Part shown: in pieces, positions 1-8,232 of the stretch
Layout: the number at the start of each line of letters is the position of its first letter
How positions within the stretch are numbered: the stretch's first letter is position 1
NCBI RefSeq assembly: GCF_001315105.1
Contig: NZ_BAZR01000032.1
Span: 1 to 64,000 of the forward strand
Reading direction: 5' to 3'
DNA from: Paenibacillus sp. JCM 10914
GTDB taxonomy: Bacteria; Bacillota; Bacilli; Paenibacillales; Paenibacillaceae
DNA length: 64,000 bases
Notes under the pieces: generated by a model
Seen by the model: only the letters and a program-made list of their open reading frames with translations
Databases searched by the model: none
What the model was told of the DNA's origin: nothing
Made by a program: the position numbers and the translations under genes

Positions 1-1
1 C

Positions 2-865
2 GTGGGGCTGTTTCGCACGGAGTTCCTGTTCATGGACGCCCCGGCCATGCCGGGCGAGGAGGAGCAGTTCCGCGCGTACCATGAAGCGGCCCGTATGATG
101 GAGGGCCGCCCCGTCATTATTCGCACGATGGACATCGGCGGCGATAAGGAGCTTCCCTATCTACAGCTGCCGAAGGAAACGAACCCTTTTCTGGGCTATC
201 GTGCGATTCGGGTAGGGCTTGTGTGTCAGGAACTACTTCGCACACAGCTGCGGGCGATGCTGCGGGCCAGCGCCTTCGGAACGGTGAAGGTGATGTTCCC
301 GATGATCTCTGGCATGCAAGAATGGAGGCAGGCGAGGGCAATCCTGACGGAAGTGCAAGCCGAAATGAGGCAGGAGAACGTCCAGTTTGACGAGAATATG
401 GAAGTCGGCATTATGGTCGAAATTCCCTCCACGGCCGTGCTGGCTGGACTTTTCGCTGAAGAAGTCGATTTCTTCAGCATCGGTACGAATGATCTCGTTC
501 AGTACACGGTAGCCGCGGATCGCATGAATGAACACGTAGCGCATCTGTATGATTATTTCCATCCAGCCGTGCTTCAGCTAATCCGGGCGGTGATAGAAGC
601 TTCCCATAAGGCCGGTAAATGGACCGGCATGTGTGGCAGTATGGCGGGTGACCCTTTGGCCGCCCCGTTCTTGCTCGGTCTTGGACTTGATGAGTGGAGC
701 ATGGAGGCAGGTAGACTCAGCTCGATTAAGGAAAGGCTCCAAGGACTGGATCGGCAGGAATGCCGTGAGTTGGCAGAGCGCATTCTTCGCCTCGATACGC
801 CCCAAGCCGTTCGTCAGGCGCTGGAGGATTTTCACAACGCCAAGACAGCGGTTGTAAGCCAATAA
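2..865 (+). CDS. ptsI: PTS enzyme I (phosphoenolpyruvate-protein phosphotransferase), 3' part
   Basis: This is the C-terminal half of PTS enzyme I, the cytosolic enzyme that takes phosphate from PEP and passes it to HPr, the first step of sugar uptake by the phosphotransferase system. The reading frame is open at the left window edge, and the first residues (GLFRTEFLFM) match an internal family motif, so the start lies outside. The PEP-binding TIM barrel is visible: DIGGDK near residue 43, a VEIPSTAV segment, SIGTNDLVQYT, and the active-site cysteine in GMCGSMAGD near residue 212. The N-terminal phosphohistidine domain is not in the window. No terminator is obvious after the stop, and accessory DNA starts within about 50 bp. 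Confidence 0.95.
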   Translation: MGLFRTEFLFMDAPAMPGEEEQFRAYHEAARMMEGRPVIIRTMDIGGDKELPYLQLPKETNPFLGYRAIRVGLVCQELLRTQLRAMLRASAFGTVKVMFPMISGMQEWRQARAILTEVQAEMRQENVQFDENMEVGIMVEIPSTAVLAGLFAEEVDFFSIGTNDLVQYTVAADRMNEHVAHLYDYFHPAVLQLIRAVIEASHKAGKWTGMCGSMAGDPLAAPFLLGLGLDEWSMEAGRLSSIKERLQGLDRQECRELAERILRLDTPQAVRQALEDFHNAKTAVVSQ

Positions 866-922
866 TTTTTTTCTCAAGAAAGCTCTTGATGGTTAAGTAA
901 GTGAAGGGATTTCTCATGGCCC

Positions 923-1084
923 TGGTTAAGAAAGACATACGATATCGCGTTCAAACGGAAGGCTGTGGCCATGTACGTAGAGGAAGGCCTTGGCTATATG
1001 ACAGTAGCCAAGGCCCTGGGCATCGATGATGAGTATGTCGCTCCGACAGACAGCTGTCCGACGACAAGAACAAATACACTATGA
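923..1084 (+). pseudogene. IS3-family orfA transposase remnant
   Basis: A short frame without a start reads WLRKTYDIAFKRKAVAMYVE followed by a segment ending VAKALGIDD. This is the helix-turn-helix N-terminus typical of IS3/IS150-type OrfA transposases. It then runs into unrelated sequence and stops at 1084. No OrfB, no inverted terminal repeats and no target duplication can be seen, so it is a dead fragment. It abuts repeat copy A, whose first GACAAGAAC word lies at 1063. Confidence 0.65.
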
Positions 1085-1240
1085 AAGCCGCATAAAATGC
1101 GGCTTTTTTGATTTAAGTACCCAAGTTCTTGTCCTGACTCAACGACAAGAACTTGGGTACTTTGCCGAAATTGACAAGAACATGTACACTTAGCCGATTA
1201 GATGAATGTCTAATTTCATTTAAGCTAACGGGCAGGTTAA
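1063..1240. repeat. Dispersed intergenic repeat, copy A
   Basis: This is the most complete copy of a repeat seen seven or eight times between 1 and 18 kb. In order it holds: GACAAGAAC at 1063; a hairpin AAAGCCGCAT/ATGCGGCTTT (1084-1106) followed by T residues; the inverted pair AAGTACCCAAGTTCTTGTC (1115-1133) and its exact complement (1144-1162); a second, direct GACAAGAAC unit at 1173 that starts 29 bp after the one at 1144 and also ends in GCCGA; a GATTAGAT...TCTAAT stretch; and TTAAGCTAACGGGCAG ending near 1234. The paired direct units resemble multiple transposase-binding sites at IS21- or Tn7-type ends. That identity is inference. Confidence 0.75.
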
Positions 1241-1311
1241 ACTATTTCTTCGTGGTTTGATTATATATTTGTTAATAATTCAAGAAATACTAAGGCAAAG
1301 ATGAAGAAGAG

Positions 1312-1673
1312 ATGAGCAATCTGAAAAATATACTGAAACATATTCTTGCTTTATCAGTGATTTGTCTAACGATTAATTATGATAATGTTTGGCTGAACCC
1401 ATAGATACAAATAAACCTATGGTACAAGACATTCGGGCGTATACTTTGCAAATATTGTATAAAGAAATCAACAATTCTATCCATGAGAAATTCGGGACTG
1501 ATTGGGGTTTCACACCGCAAAAAGTTTGTGAAATGAATGGTAGAAATTTAATAATTGAAGGGCAGCTAAATCAGGAGAAAGGGAATGGAGAGCAAGTAAT
1601 CAAGAAAATAAGGGTTGATTTTTCAAGGAGTGAAACCAGCAAATATAAAGTAGTCGAAGTGAATGAGCTATAA
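1312..1673 (+). pseudogene. Small exported protein, signal peptide out of frame with the body
   Basis: The body (from a TTG at 1389, 94 residues) is a short soluble protein rich in charged residues, starting AEPIDTNKP and ending VVEVNEL. Directly upstream, in another frame, an ATG at 1312 after an AGAAGAG-like site encodes MSNLKNILKHILALSVICLT, a convincing signal peptide that runs to a stop at about 1404. The two pieces meet where a signal-peptidase site followed by AEP would be expected, so I read them as one gene with a one-base frameshift. The body could be related to small DUF3888-type exported proteins, but the resemblance is weak. If instead the TTG is used, the protein is cytosolic. 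It lies just after repeat copy A and before copy B. Confidence 0.5.
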
Positions 1674-1712
1674 TGTAGATGACTATTCATCCCAAAATCC
1701 TGGATACTGTCG

Positions 1713-1850
1713 GGGGGCAAGAACATGATGCGGCTTTTATGTTTAAAGTATATAAGTTCTTATCGTAACTCAATGACAAGAACTTATATACTTAGCCGAA
1801 ATTGACATGACTTGATTACTTGGCCGATTAGATAGCTATCAGATGTATAA
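1713..1850. repeat. Dispersed intergenic repeat, copy B (degenerate)
   Basis: This copy has the same order as copy A but is more decayed: a GGGGGCAAGAACATG unit near 1715; a remnant of the GCGGCTTTT arm; the inverted pair AAGTATATAAGTTCTTATC (from 1746) and GACAAGAACTTATATACTT (1775-1793); a second unit reduced to TTGACATGACTTG (about 1802); and CCGATTAGAT. The CTAACGGGCAG box is not recognisable. The inverted arms differ in sequence from copy A but still match each other, so the pairing appears to be kept. Confidence 0.6.
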
Positions 1851-2407
1851 TTGCATGAGGATAGTTTGTTGCTAATGTTTAGATATTGGTTGAGTGCTCA
1901 AGATATAGATGAGCATTTCGAAAATTATCGAGATGTTGGATAATAAGGGAAATAATATGTATTTAGTAGGACACCCCAGAAAAAATCTCTATCCCTATTA
2001 CTAACAGACACAACCGATTCCTAAGAGAGGAGCCGATTAGAAATCTAGCTGCCGGTGGTGAGCTGAAGGATTGCCGGCCCATCAGGATGCGCATCCCAGC
2101 CCTGCAGATCCGGGTCTAAAAGGCGGCGTATGCGGGGCTGAGATGCTTCACCGGTTCCTGCAGATCGGAGATATTGTGCAGATAGCTGTCAGTTGCGAGC
2201 CGAAGGCATGGCTAGGAACTTGACTGGTCATCGGGATCTACATCCCGGTAGCAATGACTTTACTTTTCATTTCACGTTGCCCCTATGGTGTATAGGATGA
2301 GGTGATGAGATGGGAAGACATACGCTTATATGTTATTAGAAAGGCTTTGGAGCAGCAAAAAAAGCTAGAAGAGTGTTAGCCGGACTCATTCTAGCCGTGG
2401 CAGTGTC
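1851..2407. other. Gene-free accessory stretch
   Basis: I find no convincing gene here. A very short frame (GTG at 2302 to a stop at 2379, about 25 codons, beginning VMRWEDIRLY) has an upstream GATGAGG but nothing to identify it. The block at about 2050-2270 is more GC-rich than its surroundings and looks like inserted DNA, but no protein or RNA family was recognised. Confidence 0.4.
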
Positions 2408-3916
2408 TTATCTTACATCTCTGAGTTTCCATACAACAAAAATGATTAAGGCCAAGAAACCGATTGTAACGAACCCATATACAGATTGAAGTGCAACGGT
2501 AGAGGAAGACCTTATGGCTTGTAGCATGTCCGGTAACCCATCTGATACTGCAAGAGCTGTTCCAACGCTTTCCATAGCCGAATTTGCTATTTCTGGTTGT
2601 ACTCCGGCCGGTATTGAATCTGTTAAAGTCCAACGATAAACGAGCATTCCAATACTTCCTATTATGGCAACGCTTAAAACAGAACCCAGCCCATTACTAA
2701 CATCACTCAACGCTGAAGCAGTACCAGCACGTTCTTGAGGCACACTGGAAATGATCTGCTCACTGGCAATGGTAATGGTCGGTCCAACACCAATCCCCAT
2801 CAACGATGCACCAATCATCAAGAGAAGTATATCGGCTTTTTGAACTGTCAACATAAGTAGAAATGCGCCTCCTCCTGCAGTTAGCAGATTGGATACCATG
2901 GCGTAGGTTGGACTCATCCACCTTGTAAGAACGGGTGACACTAACGTACCCGCAATGGAAAAGATTGCTGGAATAATCAGTAGAAGTCCAGCTTCTGTTG
3001 GACTAAGTCCAATAACTTGTAGATGTTGAGCGAAAAGCATGCTCTCCCCTGTAATCAACAACGATAAAAACACTCTTGATATTAATGAATTAGTCAGTAC
3101 TGAATTTCGAAACATATACAGGTCCAGCAAGGGATCTTTCGAGTGTAACTGTCGATTTATAAATAAAAATCCAACGGCTATACTAAGTGCTATTAATCCG
3201 ACGTAAATTATCTTAATACCGTGACTAGCCATTTCTTGCAAAGCAAATATAAAGATTATCAATGTCAGTGAAGACAAAAGCACGCTAACTAAATCCATGC
3301 GTTGTGACTGCTTGTTTCGATATTCTGGGAGAAGGGGAGCTGCAGCTAACAATACAACCACAGCAGGAACATTGACGAGAAATACTGCACCCCACCAATA
3401 ATGATCCAAGAGTAGGCCTCCTATTGGAGGTCCGAGAGCCATACCAGCAGAGAATGAGCTCATTATAATTGCAATAGCTACGGAAAATTGCTTCGGGTAG
3501 AAAAACATGTTTCTTAATAACGACATTGTAGATGGCATAACAGTTGCCGAAGCTAGACCGAGAAGTGCGCGTGAAGCAATCAACATCCAAGATTCTGTCG
3601 AAAAAGCAGCAACAATGGAAGATACTCCGTATATCGTTACACCGATAATTAGCAGCCGCCGCCTACCAATCCGATCTCCTAAACGTCCCATTGTCAAAAA
3701 GAATCCTACCGCTAACAATTCACCGATGTGAATAATCCAAAGCATTTGTGTAGCGCTGGGTGCTAAGTCGGCGGCGATGGATGGCATGGCTAGGAACAGT
3801 ATGGTCATATCTGTAGCCAGCATAAATACCGCTAAAGTCAAAGGTATTAAGCCCACCCATTCACGCCAAGTAGCCTTTGGCATGTCAATAGCATCTTTAA
3901 CATATTCGTTTGTCAT
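2408..3916 (-). CDS. MFS drug:H+ antiporter, DHA2 (QacA/EmrB-like) family, 14 TM
   Basis: A 502-residue integral membrane protein, the usual length for 14-TM DHA2 exporters, which expel cationic drugs and dyes using the proton gradient. TM1 carries the family pattern around TDMTIL (Asp36). Motif A is GRLGDRIGRRR (77-87), and motif C is GMALGPPIGG (158-167), the hallmark of antiporters. The ATG at 3916 is preceded by AAGGTGATC. The gene is divergent from a winged-helix regulator at 4120 and shares a 200-bp intergenic region with an imperfect palindrome, so local repression and induction by substrate is likely. The substrate cannot be told from sequence. Confidence 0.9.
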   Translation of the reverse strand: MTNEYVKDAIDMPKATWREWVGLIPLTLAVFMLATDMTILFLAMPSIAADLAPSATQMLWIIHIGELLAVGFFLTMGRLGDRIGRRRLLIIGVTIYGVSSIVAAFSTESWMLIASRALLGLASATVMPSTMSLLRNMFFYPKQFSVAIAIIMSSFSAGMALGPPIGGLLLDHYWWGAVFLVNVPAVVVLLAAAPLLPEYRNKQSQRMDLVSVLLSSLTLIIFIFALQEMASHGIKIIYVGLIALSIAVGFLFINRQLHSKDPLLDLYMFRNSVLTNSLISRVFLSLLITGESMLFAQHLQVIGLSPTEAGLLLIIPAIFSIAGTLVSPVLTRWMSPTYAMVSNLLTAGGGAFLLMLTVQKADILLLMIGASLMGIGVGPTITIASEQIISSVPQERAGTASALSDVSNGLGSVLSVAIIGSIGMLVYRWTLTDSIPAGVQPEIANSAMESVGTALAVSDGLPDMLQAIRSSSTVALQSVYGFVTIGFLALIIFVVWKLRDVR

Positions 3917-3949
3917 TTGTGATCACCTTGTGCCTTAATGTTTTTTTTA

Positions 3950-3975
3950 CTTTTTATATCATATGGTATAAAAAG
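3950..3975. promoter_or_regulatory. Candidate operator between efflux pump and its regulator
   Basis: A 26-bp near-perfect palindrome, CTTTTTATA-T-CATATG-G-TATAAAAAG, lies about 35 bp upstream of the MFS start codon. A related half site, CACTTTTTATACTTTG, occurs near 4069, just upstream of the regulator. The placement fits a site bound by the divergent regulator. This is inference from symmetry and position only. Confidence 0.45.
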
Positions 3976-4119
3976 ATATGAGTATAATATCGTATAGAGT
4001 TTATGAAATGCAAGGTAAATCTTTTTAATTACTGGAAATAGCTTATTAAGTATTAGCCGATCCTTTTCACTTTTTATACTTTGTAGTACACTAATTTTAA
4101 ATGAAAATGAGGTGAGGAC

Positions 4120-4755
4120 TTGAAGATTCAAAAGCAATCAACTAAAGATAAAATCCTCGACTCGCTTAAAAAACAACCGGAACTAAGCGTAATTCAACTA
4201 GCTAGTGAACTTAACCTCACACAAATTGCTATACGGAAACAGGTTAATTTGCTTTTAAAGGACGGATTTATTCAATATCGCGAAGAAAAACAAGAAATGG
4301 GAAGACCGATACAGTTGTTCTCTGTTTCTGAAAAAGGCGAACGGCTTTTTCCAAAGAATTATGAAGGTATAACTGTTGATTTTTTAAATGATATTCGAGA
4401 GTTGCATGGAAATGAAGCGATTCATTATTTGTTTAAAAAACGGGAGCTACGTTTGTCGGAATGCTACAATAAGCATATGATAGGCAAATCGACTGTTGAA
4501 AAAATGAAAGAGTTGGCTGCGTTGCAAAATGAAAAAGGATATATGGCTGATATTAAACAACTATCTGATAGTACGTTTGAATTAATTGAGTATAATTGTC
4601 CGATTTTCGAAGTAGCCAAACAATATAAGCTAGCATGTACATGTGAAACAGCAATGTTCAAAAATGTTTTGGAGACGGAGCAAGTCGAACGTGTCATGTG
4701 CCAATCTGACGGTGACAACCACTGTCGGTTTTTAATAAAGTTTACTGAAAAATAG
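4120..4755 (+). CDS. Winged-helix regulator of the COG2345/SufR-like group with C-terminal cysteine cluster
   Basis: A 211-residue DNA-binding protein. Residues 8-60 form a winged helix (KDKILDSLKKQPELSVIQLA, then a helix IAIRKQVNLLLKDGF and a GRP wing). The C-terminal part holds Cys160, Cys173, Cys175, Cys194 and Cys202 in the pattern YNCPIFEVA / ACTCETA / VMCQSDGDNHCRF, which resembles the cluster-binding half of SufR-like proteins, so iron-sulphur or metal sensing is possible. The TTG at 4120 is chosen because GAGGTGAGGA sits just upstream and the nearby ATGs run into stops. It is divergent from the MFS pump and probably controls it. The sensed signal is unknown. Confidence 0.8.
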   Translation: MKIQKQSTKDKILDSLKKQPELSVIQLASELNLTQIAIRKQVNLLLKDGFIQYREEKQEMGRPIQLFSVSEKGERLFPKNYEGITVDFLNDIRELHGNEAIHYLFKKRELRLSECYNKHMIGKSTVEKMKELAALQNEKGYMADIKQLSDSTFELIEYNCPIFEVAKQYKLACTCETAMFKNVLETEQVERVMCQSDGDNHCRFLIKFTEK

Positions 4756-4904
4756 CGCTTGTGGAACTGAATATTTTCTTTAGTGGCCAGTAATCGATGG
4801 CCCATTACACTTCGGCGGATCCGAAGAGGAGTTTATGCATGTGAGGGCAATGAGCTTGCCTCCCCAATAAGTTCATATCCGAATTTAAAACATTCTTTAT
4901 GTTA

Positions 4905-4953
4905 AACAAGAACTTAACCCCACTTAAAGTCGCTATTCAGCGACTTTTTTATT
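4905..4953. repeat. Degenerate copy of the dispersed repeat with terminator-like hairpin
   Basis: The string AACAAGAACTT, then CCCC, then a hairpin AAGTCGCT (4927-4934) / AGCGACTT (4939-4946) with a T run parallels the 14549-14591 segment, where GACAAGAACATGGTCCC is followed by AAAGTCGCT and AGCGGCTTTTTTT. Only the left part of the repeat is kept. The hairpin can serve as a rho-independent terminator on the + strand, about 170 bp after the regulator at 4120-4755. Confidence 0.5.
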
Positions 4954-5370
4954 TTCTCGAGACCAATTGTGAATAAGTGAAGTTTACAAGTAATGGTATA
5001 ACTGTATAGTAGGATAAAGCGCGAAAGCTTCGTCAGCTTAGAGTTATAATCTGGGGTAATAGGAGTGGATAGGTGCTAACCGCTCCTTCCCACCCGATTC
5101 GCTCTACAAAGGATATGCTGAACCGTATAATATTTAGGGCTAAGTCTGTGTATTTATTTACATTGACTTACAAATGCAACGAAAAGAATACATCACTCAC
5201 AAACGGTATTAAATATCCGTATCGACAAAAAGTTCCGGTTTGACGGATTTACTCAACAAACTGGCACGAAACTTCGGCTTTTTAAATGGACTCATTTTAT
5301 TCGTTTCTGCTGTCACAAATCAGAGGCTTACATCGTTCTTTGTGCAAAACCCAAAAGGAGCTGAGGAACG
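4954..5370. other. Intergenic region ahead of the ECF41 module
   Basis: No gene is supported here. The right part carries the predicted ECF41 promoter (5311-5337) and the ribosome binding site AAAAGGAGC near 5351 for the oxidoreductase. The left part contains no recognisable element. Confidence 0.5.
5311..5337 (+). promoter_or_regulatory. Predicted ECF41-type sigma promoter
   Basis: TGTCACA at 5311-5317, a 16-bp spacer and CGTT at 5334-5337 match the published ECF41 promoter consensus (TGTCACA, N16, CGTC) with one mismatch and exact spacing. It lies 34 bp upstream of the ATG of the oxidoreductase that precedes the ECF41 sigma gene, the usual autoregulated arrangement. The match is seen in the sequence. 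Its use by this sigma factor is inferred from the family. Confidence 0.75.
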
Positions 5371-6561
5371 ATGAACGACTTGACATGTGTCATCATAGGA
5401 GGAGGGTATGCAGGACTTCAAGCGATCAAATCAATAAAGGAAAAGACCCGAGGCATGGCGAATGGGCGGAGGATTCGGTTTGTTCTGATCGACATGCAGC
5501 CCGGTCATTTGCGCAAATTAAGAATGTTCCGCCCTGCGGCGGCCGAGGAAGAAATTATGATTCCTTGGAATCAGTTAACTCTTAAAGATTTCGAATTCGT
5601 ACAAGGTACGGTTACGTCTGTGGATGGAGAGGAAAAACAGGTTCGATATACAGGTCCACAAAACAACGATGCCCGAATTCACTATGACCTTCTAGTTGTG
5701 ACGGTGGGCAGCATAGTTCGGCGACCGGATCCTGATCAAGGCGGTGTCGCTTTAACCGACCCGCAAGCCGCGGAAGACATCCGGGAGCGCTGGCGTGCCA
5801 ACCTTCGGAAGGCTGCCCGCGAGACGAAGCCAGAGGAACGCAAGAGACTGATGACCATCGCGGTTGCTGGAGCGGGCATCAGTGGCATTGAGACGTCCGC
5901 CGAACTTGCGCTCGCCATGAGGAAGGAAGCAGCGGCGTTAAGGCTGAACCCGTCCGATGTCTCAGTGTATTTGCTGAATGCACAGGAACGACTGCTCCCG
6001 GAAGTGTCGGAGAAATTTAGACGGAGGTTGGATCGGCAACTCACCGAATGTGGAGTAACAGCGCTTCACAATCGTAAGGCGCTTCGGGAGGAAGCAGGAT
6101 CGTTGGCACTTAGTGGCGGCGAACGGCTGGTAGTTGGCCTATGTATTTGGACTTTGGGCTTGATACCCAATCCGGGACTTGAGGACATGGGTCTACCTCT
6201 TACTCCTGAGGGGAAGGTACTGGTGGATGAATGCTATCGTGTCAAAGGGATGCCGAACGTTTACAGCATTGGCGACTGTTCAGGAATCGTCGATCCGAGA
6301 GACGGCAGAGCGACTCAGATGACGTGCTTTGAAGCTGGGGAGCAGGGGCTTCGGCTGGGGAAAATCGTGGCGGCAGATTTAGAGGGCCGACCGGCTCCAA
6401 GTCATCATTCTGCCAAATCGAATATGGATGAATTTACCATCGCACTTGGGCAAAATGGAGTGTTCTGGATACGTAAATGGGGACTCGATATGATCATGAC
6501 GGGAAAGCTTCCAGGGAGAATCAAAAAGCTGGTAGAGGATACTGCCAGTATGCTTAGATAG
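5371..6561 (+). CDS. NAD(P)/FAD-dependent oxidoreductase, NDH-2-like
   Basis: A 396-residue two-dinucleotide-binding flavoprotein resembling type II NADH dehydrogenases, which oxidise NADH at the membrane and reduce quinone or another acceptor. The FAD Rossmann motif GGGYAG is at residues 10-15, the second (NADH) motif VAGAGISGIETSAELA at about 165-180, and the FAD-contacting YSIGDC near 297. No TM helix is visible, so membrane attachment would be peripheral. ATG at 5371 follows AAAAGGAGC. The gene is 21 bp upstream of an ECF41 sigma factor and behind a matching promoter. ECF41 genes are normally paired with an oxidoreductase, decarboxylase or epimerase, and this would be the oxidoreductase partner. 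The physiological acceptor is unknown. Confidence 0.85.
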   Translation: MNDLTCVIIGGGYAGLQAIKSIKEKTRGMANGRRIRFVLIDMQPGHLRKLRMFRPAAAEEEIMIPWNQLTLKDFEFVQGTVTSVDGEEKQVRYTGPQNNDARIHYDLLVVTVGSIVRRPDPDQGGVALTDPQAAEDIRERWRANLRKAARETKPEERKRLMTIAVAGAGISGIETSAELALAMRKEAAALRLNPSDVSVYLLNAQERLLPEVSEKFRRRLDRQLTECGVTALHNRKALREEAGSLALSGGERLVVGLCIWTLGLIPNPGLEDMGLPLTPEGKVLVDECYRVKGMPNVYSIGDCSGIVDPRDGRATQMTCFEAGEQGLRLGKIVAADLEGRPAPSHHSAKSNMDEFTIALGQNGVFWIRKWGLDMIMTGKLPGRIKKLVEDTASMLR

Positions 6562-6582
6562 AAATGAAAGGAGGGACAGCGA

Positions 6583-7464
6583 TTGGAAGAACTATACTGT
6601 CAATATAAATCGCTACTTTTCACGCTGGCTTATCAGATAACGGGATCTGCGGCGGAAGCAGAAGATGCGGTACAGGACGTGTTTATTAAGGCGTACGATG
6701 TACATCCCGAACGATTGGAGGAGCCTAAGGCGTATTTGTGCAAAATGGTAACCAATCGCTGCCTCGATCTGCAGAAGTCGGCGCGGAGGAAAAGGGAAAT
6801 ATACGTCGGTCCGTGGCTCCCCGAACCCTTTCACACGCCGGAAGAGGATACGCTCGAGTCGACGGTCGTCCGGCGCGATATGTTATCTTACGCCATGCTC
6901 GTTTTGCTCGAGAGGCTGACGCCGACAGAAAGAGTGGTTTTCGTCCTGCGTGAGGCGCTGGGCTTTGATTATCCCGAAATTGCCAAACTGCTCGATAAGC
7001 AAGAGGCGAATTGCCGGAAGCTAATGAGCCGGGCAAGAAGCAAGATGGGAATATCGGTGGGGGAGCCGGTAGCGGCCGAAGCGGCTGAAATCGAGTGGGT
7101 TAGCCGGTTCCTCATATCCTTCGAGCAAGGAAACGTCGATCAGATCCTATCCCTGCTGACCGAAGATGTCATGCTCGTCTCTGACGGAGGCGGAAAAGTG
7201 CTCGCCTTTACGCGTCCGATACAATCGCGCGATCAAGTCGCACGAATCCTTGCCAGTGCGTTCGAAGGCATAAAACCCTACTATCGGGGGAGTCTTTTCA
7301 CCGAGATTGCTCCTCTGAACAGTGAGACCAGTATAGTGCTCCGCTCAGGGGACGAAACAGTGGCAGCTATATTTTTACAACGCAAACACGGAAAGCTAGC
7401 CGGAATCTACATTGTACGAAACCCTGATAAGCTACTCTTGCTTAATAAAATCAACCGCCCCTAA
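6583..7464 (+). CDS. sigJ: ECF41-family RNA polymerase sigma factor (SigJ-like) with SnoaL-like C-terminus
   Basis: A 293-residue extracytoplasmic-function sigma factor. Sigma-2 covers residues 1-70 (AEDAVQDVFIKAY), sigma-4 about 105-160 (LTPTERVVFVLREALGFDYPEIA), and a SnoaL-like domain about 170-290 replaces a separate anti-sigma factor. All three ECF41 signatures are present: WLPEP at 78-82, DGGGK at 201-205 and NPDKL at 280-284. In this family the C-terminal domain controls sigma activity and the sigma factor recognises its own operon promoter, here 5311-5337. The TTG start at 6583 is supported by AAAGGAGGG seven bases upstream. It is co-transcribed with the oxidoreductase. The activating signal is unknown for the family. 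Confidence 0.92.
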   Translation: MEELYCQYKSLLFTLAYQITGSAAEAEDAVQDVFIKAYDVHPERLEEPKAYLCKMVTNRCLDLQKSARRKREIYVGPWLPEPFHTPEEDTLESTVVRRDMLSYAMLVLLERLTPTERVVFVLREALGFDYPEIAKLLDKQEANCRKLMSRARSKMGISVGEPVAAEAAEIEWVSRFLISFEQGNVDQILSLLTEDVMLVSDGGGKVLAFTRPIQSRDQVARILASAFEGIKPYYRGSLFTEIAPLNSETSIVLRSGDETVAAIFLQRKHGKLAGIYIVRNPDKLLLLNKINRP

Positions 7465-7629
7465 CGGAGAAATCGATTTGGTCTCTGCAATCGGCAAGCG
7501 TCCCAAGATAAAAATGAACCAGCAGTTCTTGCCGTATCGTTGCTGACGATAAGACATTTGCCTGTTGGGAGTCGGAAGATCTCGAAGATATGAACAAGAA
7601 ATCTGCATGCAAGAAAGGTCGCAATGGTC

Positions 7630-7761
7630 TCGTTCATTTAGGACTGAAACGAGGGAGTGCTTGGGGGAGCTATACTGCGCAAGGTGATGAACATCGGAAA
7701 GCCATATGCGGGAAAACAGCTCGTACGGTTTGACGAGGGAGAACCCAGCCCTCTACTCTAC
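7630..7761 (+). other. Group II intron 3' end scar (domains V-VI)
   Basis: The string GAAAGCCATATGCGGGAAAA, followed by CAGCTCGTACGGTTTGACGAGG, matches the conserved domain V hairpin of bacterial group II introns (usually AGCCGTATG...CGTACGGTTT). It is followed by a shortened domain VI ending CCCTCTACTCTAC, a typical intron 3' terminus. No reverse transcriptase frame exists upstream and domain V carries mismatches, so the element is a dead remnant. The left limit is approximate. Confidence 0.6.
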
Positions 7762-8232
7762 AAAACTTACGGCGCGGCTACCGGCATCTATCGTGGGTTT
7801 TGAATCGATGGAAGCCTGGTCAACATTTAGCTGCCGTTTCCATGCTATCTGGCAACAGTTATGCGGAATAACCCGACTACAAAAGAAAGTGCTTGCCAAA
7901 TGTCTTTTATTAGTAGGGGTATTCTCTTTCCGGATATTACTCCGCATGAAGAAAACATAGTTAAGGCACGCCATGAGGTTGCATTACCCCCTTTACTTGT
8001 GATCATTCGAATTAGAAATGATACTGTAAATGTCGAAGAGATGACGTATTAAAAACATTTAAAAAAATACATCGTCCCGCTAAGAGGGAACAATTCACAA
8101 GCCATTGAAAGATCTTACCGAATTTAAACTGTTCAGTGGCTGACGCACCACAGTTAGTCTTTGCTAACTTCTGAATAACCCTATTGTATTATTGGATATA
8201 ATTAAATAAAAGGATCTGGGAGAGATTTTAGA
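7762..8232. other. Gene-free stretch between intron scar and yjbR-like gene
   Basis: Short frames at 7861-8052 and nearby lack recognisable domains and ribosome binding sites, and I do not support them as genes. A weak promoter-like AT-rich segment (TTGTATTATTGGATATAATT) lies at about 8183-8202, upstream of the next gene. Confidence 0.4.

Noticed and set aside
1115-1162. Inverted arms, considered as an integron attC site
   Set aside because: No integron integrase is seen, the core site GTTRRRY is not conserved between copies, and the copies also carry tandem direct units unlike attC.
7706-8052. Two small frames after the intron scar
   Set aside because: No ribosome binding site, no domain; the first begins inside the intron domain V hairpin.
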